Made by a program: the position numbers and the translations under genes. Positions 18,359 through 26,352 of a DNA stretch of 64,000 nucleotides are shown here, piece by piece. Source of the DNA: Paremcibacter congregatus (GTDB lineage Bacteria; Pseudomonadota; Alphaproteobacteria; Sphingomonadales; Emcibacteraceae); contig NZ_CP041025.1 of the NCBI RefSeq assembly GCF_006385135.1, positions 1,705,501 to 1,769,500 of the forward strand, written 5' to 3'. Positions within the stretch are counted from its first letter, which is position 1. The number at the start of each line of letters is the position of its first letter. The notes beneath the pieces were generated by a model. It was not told the DNA's origin. It did no database searches and saw nothing but the letters and a program-made list of their open reading frames with translations.

Positions 18359-18568
18359 ATGTCAGATTTTGATCTAGAGGAAGAAATGGGGTTGTCGAAG
18401 GATGCGGCCTTGGCGGTGCTTTTGAGAGAAGACCTTGAAGTGCATTCGGCGGAAGTTCTGAAAATGCGCATTAGCCTGTTGCAGGATGAGATAAAGCGCA
18501 CCGAAGAGGCGATTGCCTTGAAAAGTGATGCACAGAAGCGGGCGGAGGATTTCTTTAAAAAAATATGA
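18359..18568 (+). CDS. DUF1192 domain-containing small protein
   Basis: 69 aa. The C-terminal half (HSAEVLKMRISLLQDEIKRTEEAI...KRAEDFFK) is a coiled coil with the spacing of DUF1192, a small alphaproteobacterial family of unknown role. GAGAG sits before the ATG at 18359. Upstream in-frame ATGs (18320 and 18203) have weaker context, and the longest version would overlap the divergent oxidoreductase. Followed by about 190 non-coding bases before a strong terminator. Confidence 0.8.
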   Translation: MSDFDLEEEMGLSKDAALAVLLREDLEVHSAEVLKMRISLLQDEIKRTEEAIALKSDAQKRAEDFFKKI

Positions 18569-18758
18569 GCCGTGTGAGGAATTTCATATTGGCTTACGTA
18601 GTATCTTTTCGAGCCCGATAAACTGGCCACTGGAAGAGGTCATGCATAAGAAAGAAAATATATGATGACCCAAGGCCCGACATTTTGCAGTGCATCTGCG
18701 CATAAGGCAATGCCGGTATTCGTAATGGCGAACCCCAGACAGTGATAGAAAAAACGGG
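18569..18758 (+). other. non-coding stretch ahead of a strong terminator; possible small RNA
   Basis: No credible reading frame. A hairpin with GGTCA..CATA / TATG..TGACC arms lies near 18637-18669, followed by a second weak hairpin with GCC/GGC ends. The stretch leads directly into the terminator at 18759. It could be the long 3' end of the DUF1192 mRNA or an independent small RNA. I could not fold it convincingly as 6S or SRP RNA. Confidence 0.25.
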
Positions 18759-18796
18759 TACGCCCCTGCCAGTGTGAAAGCAGGGGCGTATTTTTT
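18759..18796 (+). terminator. strong terminator, usable on both strands
   Basis: An 11-base-pair perfect stem (TACGCCCCTGC / GCAGGGGCGTA) with a 10-base loop and six T residues to the right. A six-A run four bases left of the stem (18749-18754) gives a looser T tract for the leftward hsp20 transcript. Confidence 0.88.
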
Positions 18797-18815
18797 CTAC
18801 GGAACAGGGAAGGTG

Positions 18816-19286
18816 TCAAGCAGCCTTATGGTCCACAATTTTCGCTTTTTTGGATGTGTCGCCGCTGCTGATCTTGATTTTGCGCGGTTTGAGATGTTCT
18901 GGGACCTCGCGCTGAAGATCAATGGTCAGCAGGCCGTTTTCAAGGGTAGCGCCCATGACGCGGATGGTTTCCGCCAGCCGGAAACGTCGTTCAAACGAAC
19001 GCTTGGCGATACCACGATGCAGATAGCGATCTTCGGCTTCTTCTGTCTGGTCCTGGTTGTTGTTGGCGGATACAATCAGGACGCCATCGCTGATTGACAC
19101 ATCCAGATCTTCTTCGGCAAAACCGGCGAGGGCTACCGTAATTCTATAATCATCTTCGCTCAGTTTCTCGATGTTGTAAGGCGGATAAGTCGCCTCGTTG
19201 CTGGCAAGTGCATTATCGAGCAGGCGGTTGATGTGGTCAAATCCGATGGATGATCTGAGAAGGGGGGTTAAATCCATTGAACGCAT
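18816..19286 (-). CDS. Hsp20 small heat shock protein (IbpA-like)
   Basis: 156 aa ATP-independent holdase that binds unfolding proteins. N-terminal arm to about residue 35; alpha-crystallin domain about 36-130, including YRITVALAGFAEEDLDVSI, the LHRGIAKRSFERRFRL strand and the A-x-L-E-NGLL signature; C-terminal IxI motif in PRKIKI. The 5' leader folds like a ROSE RNA thermometer that hides its AGGA ribosome-binding site, and a possible sigma-32 promoter lies further upstream. Both point to strong heat control. Confidence 0.95.
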   Translation of the reverse strand: MRSMDLTPLLRSSIGFDHINRLLDNALASNEATYPPYNIEKLSEDDYRITVALAGFAEEDLDVSISDGVLIVSANNNQDQTEEAEDRYLHRGIAKRSFERRFRLAETIRVMGATLENGLLTIDLQREVPEHLKPRKIKISSGDTSKKAKIVDHKAA

Positions 19287-19290
19287 AAGT

Positions 19291-19380
19291 ATATCCTTTC
19301 ATTAGCGATATTTATATGTTCCACCCGCAGGCTGGAACGTCTCTTTCATTCATACCCGGCCCAACATTGGCGCCGGCTAC
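19291..19380 (-). ncRNA. ROSE-type RNA thermometer in the hsp20 leader
   Basis: The leader forms three hairpins when read leftward. The one next to the start codon pairs AUAUCGCU (19304-19311) with AGGAUAU (19291-19297). This contains the ROSE hallmark UYGCU opposite the AGGA ribosome-binding site, with an expected G-G mismatch and flanking AU pairs that can melt on warming. The middle hairpin has GUUCCA/UGGAAC arms (19318-19338). The first pairs CCGGC..CCAA with UUGG..GCCGG (19356-19376). Position, order and hallmark all fit ROSE. Confidence 0.8.
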
Positions 19381-19389
19381 AATAAATAG

Positions 19390-19415
19390 ATAATCAGCCG
19401 ATTTTCCATTTCAAG
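19390..19415 (-). promoter_or_regulatory. candidate heat-shock (RpoH) promoter of hsp20
   Basis: Read leftward, CTTGAAA (19409-19415) matches the sigma-32 -35 box exactly; CTGATTAT (19390-19397) follows after 11 bases as a partial -10 match. It lies just before the thermometer. Confidence 0.35.
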
Positions 19416-19493
19416 AGCCATTTTAGGAAAAAGTAACGGCCTTTTAAGGAAAACCGAATATGATTTCAGTCATCATTATCCAAGTGAGGTTAC

Positions 19494-19988
19494 ATGACGC
19501 GCAAAGAAATCTCCGAAAATGAGCCGGTGGATGCCCGCTTCTTAAACAAGTCCTATCAGGAAGCCATGGCTCTTACCCAGGATGTGGCGCATTATTTTGA
19601 AGAGCAGTATGCCCAACCTCATAACTATCGGTCGGAAGCTGGAGATGAAATTTTTTATGCCAGTGAAAGTCTTCGGATTTCGTCTTGTCTGATGCATGTC
19701 ATGTCGTGGTTTTTGGTGCAAAAAGGTGTGGCGGCGGGGGAAATCACCAGAGAAGAGGCAGGGGCTCCGAAAATGCGTCTTGGGGCGAAAAAGATATGCC
19801 TGGTCGACGTTGATCCGACAAAAGGCAACCTACCGACAGCTTTAATGCATTTTCTGGAAAAATCACAAAACCTGTATCGTCAGGTGGCGCGTATGGACCG
19901 CATGGTTTATGGCGAGATCGAGGATATGGATACCAACCCTGTTCATCAGCTGATGGATCGTATTCAGAAGAATGACGGGCTGGACTAG
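19494..19988 (+). CDS. rcdA: protease adaptor RcdA (DUF1465)
   Basis: 164 aa, all-helical. The DUF1465 family contains Caulobacter RcdA, an adaptor that with CpdR and PopA delivers CtrA and other substrates to ClpXP during the cell cycle. Recognisable parts are the SYQEAMALTQDVAHYFE start, FYASESLRISSCLMHVMSWFL and LPTALMHFLEKSQNLYRQVARMDRM. GTGAGGT precedes the ATG. Divergent from hsp20. The presence of ccrM and gapR in the same window fits a Caulobacter-like cell-cycle network. Confidence 0.82.
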   Translation: MTRKEISENEPVDARFLNKSYQEAMALTQDVAHYFEEQYAQPHNYRSEAGDEIFYASESLRISSCLMHVMSWFLVQKGVAAGEITREEAGAPKMRLGAKKICLVDVDPTKGNLPTALMHFLEKSQNLYRQVARMDRMVYGEIEDMDTNPVHQLMDRIQKNDGLD

Positions 19989-20009
19989 GTTGCTCCGAAA
20001 CGCAGGCGC

Positions 20010-20047
20010 AAAAAATCAGAGGCCCCAAAAATAGAGGAGCCTCTGAT
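20010..20047 (-). terminator. terminator of rpmE
   Basis: A 9-base-pair stem (ATCAGAGGC / GCCTCTGAT) with a 15-base loop, followed leftward by a T5-6 tract. It is 55 bases past the rpmE stop and may also end the convergent rcdA transcript. Confidence 0.7.
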
Positions 20048-20101
20048 CTGAATTTCTAAAAACGGTGGTTAATTTTGCCGGCAAAAGAGTTTGCCAGTAA
20101 A

Positions 20102-20326
20102 TTATTTTGCCAGTTTGAAGCTGCCAAAACGCTTGTTGAACTGTGCAACGCGTCCTTTGTCGGCAATTTTCTTTGTTCCGCCCGTCCAGGCTGGATGGGA
20201 TTTTGGATCAACTTCCAAAGTCATTGTGTCACCTTCTTTACCCCATGTGGAGAAAGTTTTGTAGGTGCTGCCGTCCGTCATGACCACGTTGATTTCATGG
20301 TAGTCTGGGTGAATATTTTGTTTCAT
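20102..20326 (-). CDS. rpmE: 50S ribosomal protein L31
   Basis: 74 aa. [45 protein letters not shown] and FNKRFGSF are L31 signatures. It has no cysteine, so it lacks the CxxC zinc pair and is the zinc-independent type, like the L36 in this window. It lies next to a divergent ABC exporter, a pairing I recall from other alphaproteobacteria. Its terminator is at 20010-20047. Confidence 0.96.
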   Translation of the reverse strand: MKQNIHPDYHEINVVMTDGSTYKTFSTWGKEGDTMTLEVDPKSHPAWTGGTKKIADKGRVAQFNKRFGSFKLAK

Positions 20327-20517
20327 CGCTATTTGTCTCCGCGAAAATTATTTGGGGTTATATACCCAACCCCATTTATGAAAGCAAGTGAAGTTTGATA
20401 TTTTATTGCAGAAAATTCAAGATAATCGGCCCATCGCCGTTGTCGAAGGGAAGCAGGACTGCTATATGCTTGAACAGTATATTAAAGTCAAAAAATAATC
20501 AGAGGTCGCCGCAGAAT

Positions 20518-22323
20518 ATGTCACGAACGGGTAATTATAGTGACGCAGGATCCAGTCAGGATTTTGCACCGAAGAAAGACGTCAGCCAATTGAGCCTGCT
20601 TTGGGGCTTTCTGAGGCATTACAAAAAGACCATGGTCGCTGCTTTGGTGGCTTTGTTTCTTGCGGCCGGCGCGACCCTGTTGATCCCGGTGGCCTTCCGC
20701 CGCATGGTTGATGTTGGTTTTTCCGGTGACAGGGCGGATCTGATCAATGTTTATTTCATGATGTTGTTGGTGGTGGCGTTGTTGCTGGCGACAGCGACAT
20801 TTGCCCGCTATTACTTTGTTTCCTGGCTGGGGGAGCGGGTGGTGACCGATATTCGTCTGGCGGTCTATAATAATGTCATACGGCTGAGCCCGACCTTTTT
20901 CGAGAAAAATATGTCCGGGGATATCATTTCCCGTCTGACTACCGACACCAGTGTTATTCAATCCGTGGTCGGATCGACCGTATCGGTTGCGCTGCGCAAT
21001 GTGTTGATGCTGATCGGCGGGTTGATCATGATGGCGGTGACCAGCCCCAAATTGTTGGGACTGGTGCTTTTGGTGGTGCCGGTAGTCGTGGTGCCGATTA
21101 TTTTCCTCGGGCGGAAGGTGCGGAAATTATCCGGAGAGACACAGGACAAGGTCGCCGAAGCCAGCGCCCAGGCGAATGAAACCATCGGGGCGGTGCAGAC
21201 GGTACAGGCCTTCACCCAGGAAATAAGAGAGGCAATCAGGTTTGGGGGGTATGTTGAGCGGGCCTTTGATACCTCGGTACAGCGTATCAAGATGAGAGCC
21301 TGGTTGACCGGCATCGTTATTCTGTTGATTTTCGGGGCGATGGATCTGGTGCTGTGGATCGGGGCGTCTGATGTGGTGTCCGGTAAGATGACAGGCGGTG
21401 AAATGGTGTCTTTTGTCATGTATGCTGCGTTGGTGGCGGGCGCCGTAGGGGCGCTTAGCGAGGTATATGGTGAATTGCAGCGGGCGGCGGGCGCCATTAG
21501 CCGGTGTGTCGAAATCATCCATACAGAACCCGAGATCAAGGCGCCTGAACATCCAATTGATCTGCCGGTGCCCTATGAAGGTCGTATTGAATTTCGCAAT
21601 GTCGGTTTTACTTATCCGTCCCGGCCGGATGATCATGTTCTCAATGATTTTTCCTTATCTGTGGCGAAGGGCGAAAGTCTCGCCATTGTCGGCCCGTCCG
21701 GGGCCGGCAAGTCTACGGTGTTTCAGATGATCCAGCGTTTCTATGACCCGGCGCGTGGGGAAATTCTGGTCGATGGCGTGAATATAGCACAGGCGGACCC
21801 GGAAGAGGTGCGGAAGCGTTTGGCGATTGTGCCGCAGGAAACCATTATCTTTGCTGCCAGTGTTGAAGAAAATATACGGTATGGCAACCCGGAAGCCAGT
21901 GACGAATTGGTGCGCGCCGCCGCCGTTGCCGCCCGGGCGGATGAGTTTATTGATAAATTGCCCGGAGGTATGAAAAGTTATCTCGGCGAGCGCGGGACCC
22001 GCCTGTCCGGAGGGCAGCGCCAGCGCATCGCGATCGCCAGGGCAGTGCTTCGGGATGCGCCAATTCTGCTTCTGGATGAGGCGACCTCATCTCTTGATGC
22101 GGAAAGCGAGAAAAAGGTACAGAGCGCGCTGGATGTACTGATGAAAGACCGTACGACTCTGGTTGTCGCACATCGGCTGGCTACCGTTCTGAAGGCAGAC
22201 CGGATTGTGGTGATGGAAGCCGGCCGGATCGTCAGTATTGGCACCCATGAGGAGCTTCTGGGTCAAGGAGGGCTTTATGCCCGCCTGGCGAACCTGCAGT
22301 TCGGGGAACGGCTTTCCGCTTAA
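20518..22323 (+). CDS. ABC exporter, fused permease and ATPase
   Basis: 601 aa half-transporter that works as a dimer. Six transmembrane helices fill residues ~30-310. The ATPase domain has Walker A GPSGAGKST, a Q-loop in IVPQETIIFA, signature RLSGGQRQR, Walker B ILLLDEATSSLD and the H-loop VAHRL. It resembles the MsbA-like lipid or peptide exporters common in alphaproteobacteria; the substrate is unknown. I start at the ATG at 20518 (MSRTGNYSD), with GAGGT upstream; the open frame reaches back to 20395 without domain support. Confidence 0.92.
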   Translation: MSRTGNYSDAGSSQDFAPKKDVSQLSLLWGFLRHYKKTMVAALVALFLAAGATLLIPVAFRRMVDVGFSGDRADLINVYFMMLLVVALLLATATFARYYFVSWLGERVVTDIRLAVYNNVIRLSPTFFEKNMSGDIISRLTTDTSVIQSVVGSTVSVALRNVLMLIGGLIMMAVTSPKLLGLVLLVVPVVVVPIIFLGRKVRKLSGETQDKVAEASAQANETIGAVQTVQAFTQEIREAIRFGGYVERAFDTSVQRIKMRAWLTGIVILLIFGAMDLVLWIGASDVVSGKMTGGEMVSFVMYAALVAGAVGALSEVYGELQRAAGAISRCVEIIHTEPEIKAPEHPIDLPVPYEGRIEFRNVGFTYPSRPDDHVLNDFSLSVAKGESLAIVGPSGAGKSTVFQMIQRFYDPARGEILVDGVNIAQADPEEVRKRLAIVPQETIIFAASVEENIRYGNPEASDELVRAAAVAARADEFIDKLPGGMKSYLGERGTRLSGGQRQRIAIARAVLRDAPILLLDEATSSLDAESEKKVQSALDVLMKDRTTLVVAHRLATVLKADRIVVMEAGRIVSIGTHEELLGQGGLYARLANLQFGERLSA

Positions 22324-22355
22324 AAATATCCAAACTATGAAGAAACTGGCCAAGC

Positions 22356-22379
22356 CCCCTTACGGATCACCGTAAGGGG
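22356..22379. terminator. hairpin between convergent genes
   Basis: A 10-base-pair perfect stem (CCCCTTACGG / CCGTAAGGGG) with an ATCA loop, but no clear T tract on either side. It lies between the ABC exporter stop and the leftward OmpA/MotB-like gene, so it may end both. Confidence 0.55.
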
Positions 22380-22381
22380 CG

Positions 22382-23479
22382 TTAGCGTTGGGTCAGGCGC
22401 ATTTCAATGCGACGGTTGCGTTTCAAGGCATCGGGGGTGCTGCGGGCATCCAACGGGTGGAACTGGCCAAAACCGGTGGCGGCCAGCCTTTCCGGGGGGA
22501 TGCCTTGACTGATCAGATATTTAACCACCGACAAGGCCCGGGCTGTTGACAAGTCCCAGTTAGACGGGAACTGTTCGGTGCGGATCGGCAGTATGTCCGT
22601 ATGGCCATCAACCCGTAATACCCAGTCGATATTTTTGGGAATATTTGCCGAAATCTGTTTCAGGGCAGTGGCAAGCTTGGCCATTTCATTCTGACCAGCG
22701 GGGCCGAGTGTGGCGGAGCCGGAGCTAAAGAGCACCTCTGACTGAAAGACGAAGCGGTCGCCTTGAATACGAATGTCACTGCGGTTACCCAGTACCTTTT
22801 TCAGCTGACCGAAAAATTCAGAACGGAACTGGTTTAGTTCCTGTACTTTAGAGGCCAGCGCGGCATTTAGCCGTTGGCTGAGGTTGTGGATCGAGGCGCG
22901 TTGTTCTTTATCCTTCAGTTCGGATGCTTCGAGGGCGGCATTGAGAACCGAAAGTTGTTTGCGCAGGGTGGTGATCTGATGATTAAGCAAATCAATTTTG
23001 CGGTTGGCTGCCTGGGTCAGTTGTTTTTCCCGGGCCAGGGTCGCGGTCGATTCCCGATATCGTTTTTCCAGATCACGAATGGCCTGTATCTGTTCTTCGC
23101 TGGTGCGTTTGACCCGGGTGGACTTCCCCTGGGCATCGGCAAGGTCGGATTCCAGTTCCAGAATACGGGCGGTCAGGTCTTCCTTGGAAATATTGGCTTC
23201 CTGAAGGTCGGACGATATGCGATTGAATTCGATATTCAGGTCATTATTGATTTGCTGCTGTATGGCAAGACTATCCTGGAGATCGAAAATCTCGGCGCGT
23301 AATTTATCAAGGATGTCTTCCTTGCTGGACAAGGCCTGCCCGAGGAAAAATTGCGCCAGCATAAAAATCGACAGGAGAAAGATGATCACCAATAACATGG
23401 TGCTCAGGGCGTCGACAAATCCGGGCCAACTGTTATCCTGGGAGGATACCGGCCGTCTACCGTTCCGCAAAAGGGCCAT
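22382..23479 (-). CDS. MotB/OmpA-like peptidoglycan-binding membrane protein
   Basis: 365 aa. A short basic N terminus, one transmembrane helix (about residues 22-46: ALSTMLLVIIFLLSIFMLAQF), a long coiled coil (~50-225), and a C-terminal OmpA/MotB domain with VLFSSGSATLGPAG, VDGHTDILPI and RRIEMRLTQR. The TM helix lacks the MotB-type Asp in its usual context (an Asp precedes it in FVDALST). The ATG at 23479 shares its A with the TGA stop of the channel gene upstream (TGATG), so the two are translationally coupled and should form one complex. Confidence 0.88.
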   Translation of the reverse strand: MALLRNGRRPVSSQDNSWPGFVDALSTMLLVIIFLLSIFMLAQFFLGQALSSKEDILDKLRAEIFDLQDSLAIQQQINNDLNIEFNRISSDLQEANISKEDLTARILELESDLADAQGKSTRVKRTSEEQIQAIRDLEKRYRESTATLAREKQLTQAANRKIDLLNHQITTLRKQLSVLNAALEASELKDKEQRASIHNLSQRLNAALASKVQELNQFRSEFFGQLKKVLGNRSDIRIQGDRFVFQSEVLFSSGSATLGPAGQNEMAKLATALKQISANIPKNIDWVLRVDGHTDILPIRTEQFPSNWDLSTARALSVVKYLISQGIPPERLAATGFGQFHPLDARSTPDALKRNRRIEMRLTQR

Positions 23480-24858
23480 CAATCATCCTTTCTGGCGGTC
23501 AGTTTCTTGCTGGTGGTGAACAGGGGCTTTTTATTGCCTTTGGGTTTTGGGGTTGGCATATCGTAGTCGAGTTCATCTTTCGCAACAGGCGTTGCCGGAG
23601 GCGCATCAGGAGAAACAGGCGGCGTCGGCGCATCATTTTTTTGCGGCGTCGCACGGTCAGACGCAGTTTCTTGGGCCGGCGGTATTTGAGAGTCACGATC
23701 ACGTCCTCTTCCTTGTTCTGAAATTGCGGTTCGCACCGGGGCCTTATCGGCCATAGCGCTTATGGTGCGTGCGAGCAGTTTGAACTCGGATTTTAATGTA
23801 TCATTGAACTGATTTTGACCTTTGACGGTTTCTTCGGTCAGATATTTAACCTGAACATCAATATTGCGCAGGTGCTTGACCTGGATTTTTTCATCTTCTT
23901 CTGAAATCTGGCTGGCGAAAAGCTCAAGCATTTTTTTCAAGACGACCCGCATTTCGCTCTGGCTGTCTGTCAGGGTTGACAGTTGTTCCGACAGGTTGAG
24001 CATGGCCGTGTTGACATCGTTGCGCCGCTCTTCACTGCGGGCGATAACGTTATGAAGGTTGTCGAGGCTGTCGGCGGATTGTTCCAGAAGGGCGCTGACA
24101 TAGGCTGGTACGCTGGCGTCACCACCTTCCAAAGAAAGACTGCTGCCGCCGCGGGACAGTTTAGTGACAGACGACAACCAGTCTTCGAGATCGTTAAAGA
24201 ACCGGCTTTGGGCCTGGCCTGCCTGCAGATCAATAAAGCCGAGGACCACGGAACCGGCCAGCCCGAAAAGTGAGGAGCTGAAGGCCGTACCCATGCCCTG
24301 AAGGGGGGCGGTGAGGCCGGCTTTCAGTTCTTCAAACAGGATTGAAATATCATTAGAGCTGACGGTTAGGTTGCCTATGGTTTCGCCAATGGCGCCAAGG
24401 GTGCCCAACAGCCCCCAAAAGGTACCCAGCAGACCAAGAAAGATCAACAGGCTGATAAAGTAACGGGTGATTTCCCGGCCTTCATCCATCCGGGCGGCGA
24501 TGCCGTCAAGTATGGTTCGCATGGACAAGGTGGAAAGGGACAGTTTTTGATCTGTTTCGCCCATCATCGCCACCATGGGGGCAATGAGTTTTGGGGTGCC
24601 TTCGGAGGTTACGGGCAGATCGTCCGGGTTATCGGACCCGTTCCGGTATTTTTCAATCCAGGCAACCGCCGGGCTCAGGCTGGTGACCTGACGGATTGAC
24701 AGGAATATTCCAACCAACAAAACACCGCCAATCAGACCATTCAGCGCGGGGTTGGTGGCGAAGGCATCTTTCAGGCGGGGATAGAGAGGCACGCAGAGCA
24801 GCATAATAGGAATCAGAAAAAGTGTTATTCTGGTCAGATACTTCTGGGGTCTGGTCAT
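23479..24858 (-). CDS. MotA/TolQ/ExbB-like proton channel protein
   Basis: 459 aa. Two N-terminal helices (10-27, 39-60), then RYFISLLIFLGLLGTFWGLLGT and the GMGTAFSSSLFGLAGSVVLGFIDL pair that define the MotA/TolQ/ExbB pore. An amphipathic coiled coil follows, then a Pro/Ala-rich and basic C-terminal tail absent from plain ExbB. Together with the coupled OmpA/MotB-like protein it probably forms a proton-driven envelope motor, anchored to peptidoglycan. No flagellar genes are near, so its job is more likely in the envelope than in swimming. Confidence 0.88.
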   Translation of the reverse strand: MTRPQKYLTRITLFLIPIMLLCVPLYPRLKDAFATNPALNGLIGGVLLVGIFLSIRQVTSLSPAVAWIEKYRNGSDNPDDLPVTSEGTPKLIAPMVAMMGETDQKLSLSTLSMRTILDGIAARMDEGREITRYFISLLIFLGLLGTFWGLLGTLGAIGETIGNLTVSSNDISILFEELKAGLTAPLQGMGTAFSSSLFGLAGSVVLGFIDLQAGQAQSRFFNDLEDWLSSVTKLSRGGSSLSLEGGDASVPAYVSALLEQSADSLDNLHNVIARSEERRNDVNTAMLNLSEQLSTLTDSQSEMRVVLKKMLELFASQISEEDEKIQVKHLRNIDVQVKYLTEETVKGQNQFNDTLKSEFKLLARTISAMADKAPVRTAISEQGRGRDRDSQIPPAQETASDRATPQKNDAPTPPVSPDAPPATPVAKDELDYDMPTPKPKGNKKPLFTTSKKLTARKDD

Positions 24859-24983
24859 GCCGGACGGGTCCTTGTGTTATTTATCCCTTTAGATCACATC
24901 TGGAGCGATACTATCAGGGCTTTCGAGAAGAGTCTAAGAATTAGTTGGGCAATAGTAAGGCGTTAGAATGAGGTGCTTTGGTG

Positions 24984-25427
24984 CTACCTGCGGCGGGTAG
25001 TCAGGGTGATCCTGTCCTCATATGCAACATTATCCGGTCCCATGGCTTTCAGGATCAGGCGTTGTTTATGGATGCCCATTTGTTCCAGCAGGTTTTTGGT
25101 GATCAGGCCCCGGTTAAAGGCGATCCGAACGGCCTCCTGGTGGGCGTCGTTGGCGGTTTGGTCGCGGACACCGGTGGGCAGGGTGGAGAAGCTATGGATA
25201 TAGACAGGGATATCGTATTTTTTAATTTGCTGCGCCCACTGCTCTATAGCGGCCAGATTTTCTTCTGATAGCTGGATGATTCCTTTGTGGAATTGAAGTT
25301 GGAGCGGCTTGACTTCTGCCAGATGATCGGCATGCAGGAATATTTTCTCGTTATCAGGCGCAAGGGCGGATGTCGTCGCCTGGGCGGCGAACAAGGTGAG
25401 CCATAATGCGGAGGTTAACGATAATAT
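24984..25427 (-). CDS. small secreted OmpA-like protein with unusual start
   Basis: About 147 aa. The mature part ends in an OmpA-like fold (PVYIHSFSTLPTG..., AHQEAVRIAFNRGLI, EDRITLTTRR). A convincing signal peptide (LSLTSALWLTLFAAQA) is encoded upstream of the only standard start candidate, a TTG at 25394 that would cut it in half. The frame is open to 25442 but contains no ATG or GTG. An ATA codon at 25425-25427 sits nine bases after GGAG and would give a complete signal peptide. I use it provisionally; a frameshift or sequence error is the alternative. It precedes the channel genes and follows suhB. Confidence 0.55.
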   Translation of the reverse strand: MLSLTSALWLTLFAAQATTSALAPDNEKIFLHADHLAEVKPLQLQFHKGIIQLSEENLAAIEQWAQQIKKYDIPVYIHSFSTLPTGVRDQTANDAHQEAVRIAFNRGLITKNLLEQMGIHKQRLILKAMGPDNVAYEDRITLTTRRR

Positions 25428-25459
25428 AGCTGCATGCTCCGGTTATTTTGTTCAGATAT

Positions 25460-26281
25460 TTATGTCGTTCCGGCTTCTTTCGCAGCTTTACGGGCTTTGG
25501 ATAAAAGTCGGGTCAGGGGGCCATGAATAAGGTTGTTGGTCGCGAGAATTTCGCCGGTTTCATAAGCTTTATTCTTGCCATCGAAGGTGGTCACTGAGCC
25601 CCCGGCTTCGCGGACAAGAAGGATTCCCGCTGCGACATCCCATTTATTCAAATGAGCTTCCCAATAGCCATCATACTTGCCGGCGGCAACATATGCAAGA
25701 TCAAGTGCTGCAGATCCGAAACGCCGGACGCCGGATACTTCCCCCATGATGGTGTCGAGGCTGTGAATGAAGGGTTTGTGGCCGGGCGTGCCAAGGAAAG
25801 GGATTCCGGTCGCCAGCAGGCTGTGCTGCATATCCCGGCGGGCGGATACGCGGATTTTCATGTCATTGAGAAAAGCGCCCCGACCTTTTTCGGCCCAATA
25901 GGTCTCATCCGTAATCGGATTATAAATCACGCCGGCAGTAATTTCGCCATTCTGTTCCAGCGCAATGGAAATACAGAAATGAGGAATACCATGCAGGAAA
26001 TTGGTCGTCCCGTCCAGCGGGTCGACGATCCAGCGACCGCTGCCGTCCCCGAGGTTGACTTCGCCTTCTTCTTCCAACAGGAAAGCGATATTGGGGCGGG
26101 CTTTGAATAATTCTTCTTTGATGATTTTCTCGGCCTTTAGGTCGGCAGAACTGACAAAGTCCGCCGGGCCTTTGCGAGAAACCTGTAAATGTTCGACTTC
26201 ACCAAAATCGCGGTTCAGTTTACGGCCGGCTTTTTGGGCGGCCATTTCCATGACATTAATGACGGCTGATTTCAAAGCCAT
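25460..26281 (-). CDS. suhB: inositol monophosphatase family protein (SuhB-like)
   Basis: 273 aa Mg2+-dependent sugar phosphatase. Metal-binding motifs are EEEGE (70-74), IVDPLDGTTNF (85-95) and WDVAAGILLVREAGG near residue 210. SuhB also assists rRNA transcription in E. coli. AAAAGGATTTC precedes the ATG at 26281; the open frame to 26380 has no family support. It lies 71 bases downstream of efp, a gene order I recall from other alphaproteobacteria, and may be co-transcribed with it. Confidence 0.92.
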   Translation of the reverse strand: MALKSAVINVMEMAAQKAGRKLNRDFGEVEHLQVSRKGPADFVSSADLKAEKIIKEELFKARPNIAFLLEEEGEVNLGDGSGRWIVDPLDGTTNFLHGIPHFCISIALEQNGEITAGVIYNPITDETYWAEKGRGAFLNDMKIRVSARRDMQHSLLATGIPFLGTPGHKPFIHSLDTIMGEVSGVRRFGSAALDLAYVAAGKYDGYWEAHLNKWDVAAGILLVREAGGSVTTFDGKNKAYETGEILATNNLIHGPLTRLLSKARKAAKEAGTT

Positions 26282-26352
26282 TTTAGAAATCCTTTTAATA
26301 CTAAATACAAGGGGCCTGATATAATACAGGTGAAATGCGGAAATGCGGCCTG

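Noticed and set aside
18569-18758. 6S or signal-recognition RNA
   Set aside because: The two ends do not pair into the long rod of 6S, and the SRP tetraloop region is absent.
20395-20517. N-terminal extension of the ABC exporter
   Set aside because: The first 41 codons show no transporter features and would overlap the promoter region facing rpmE.
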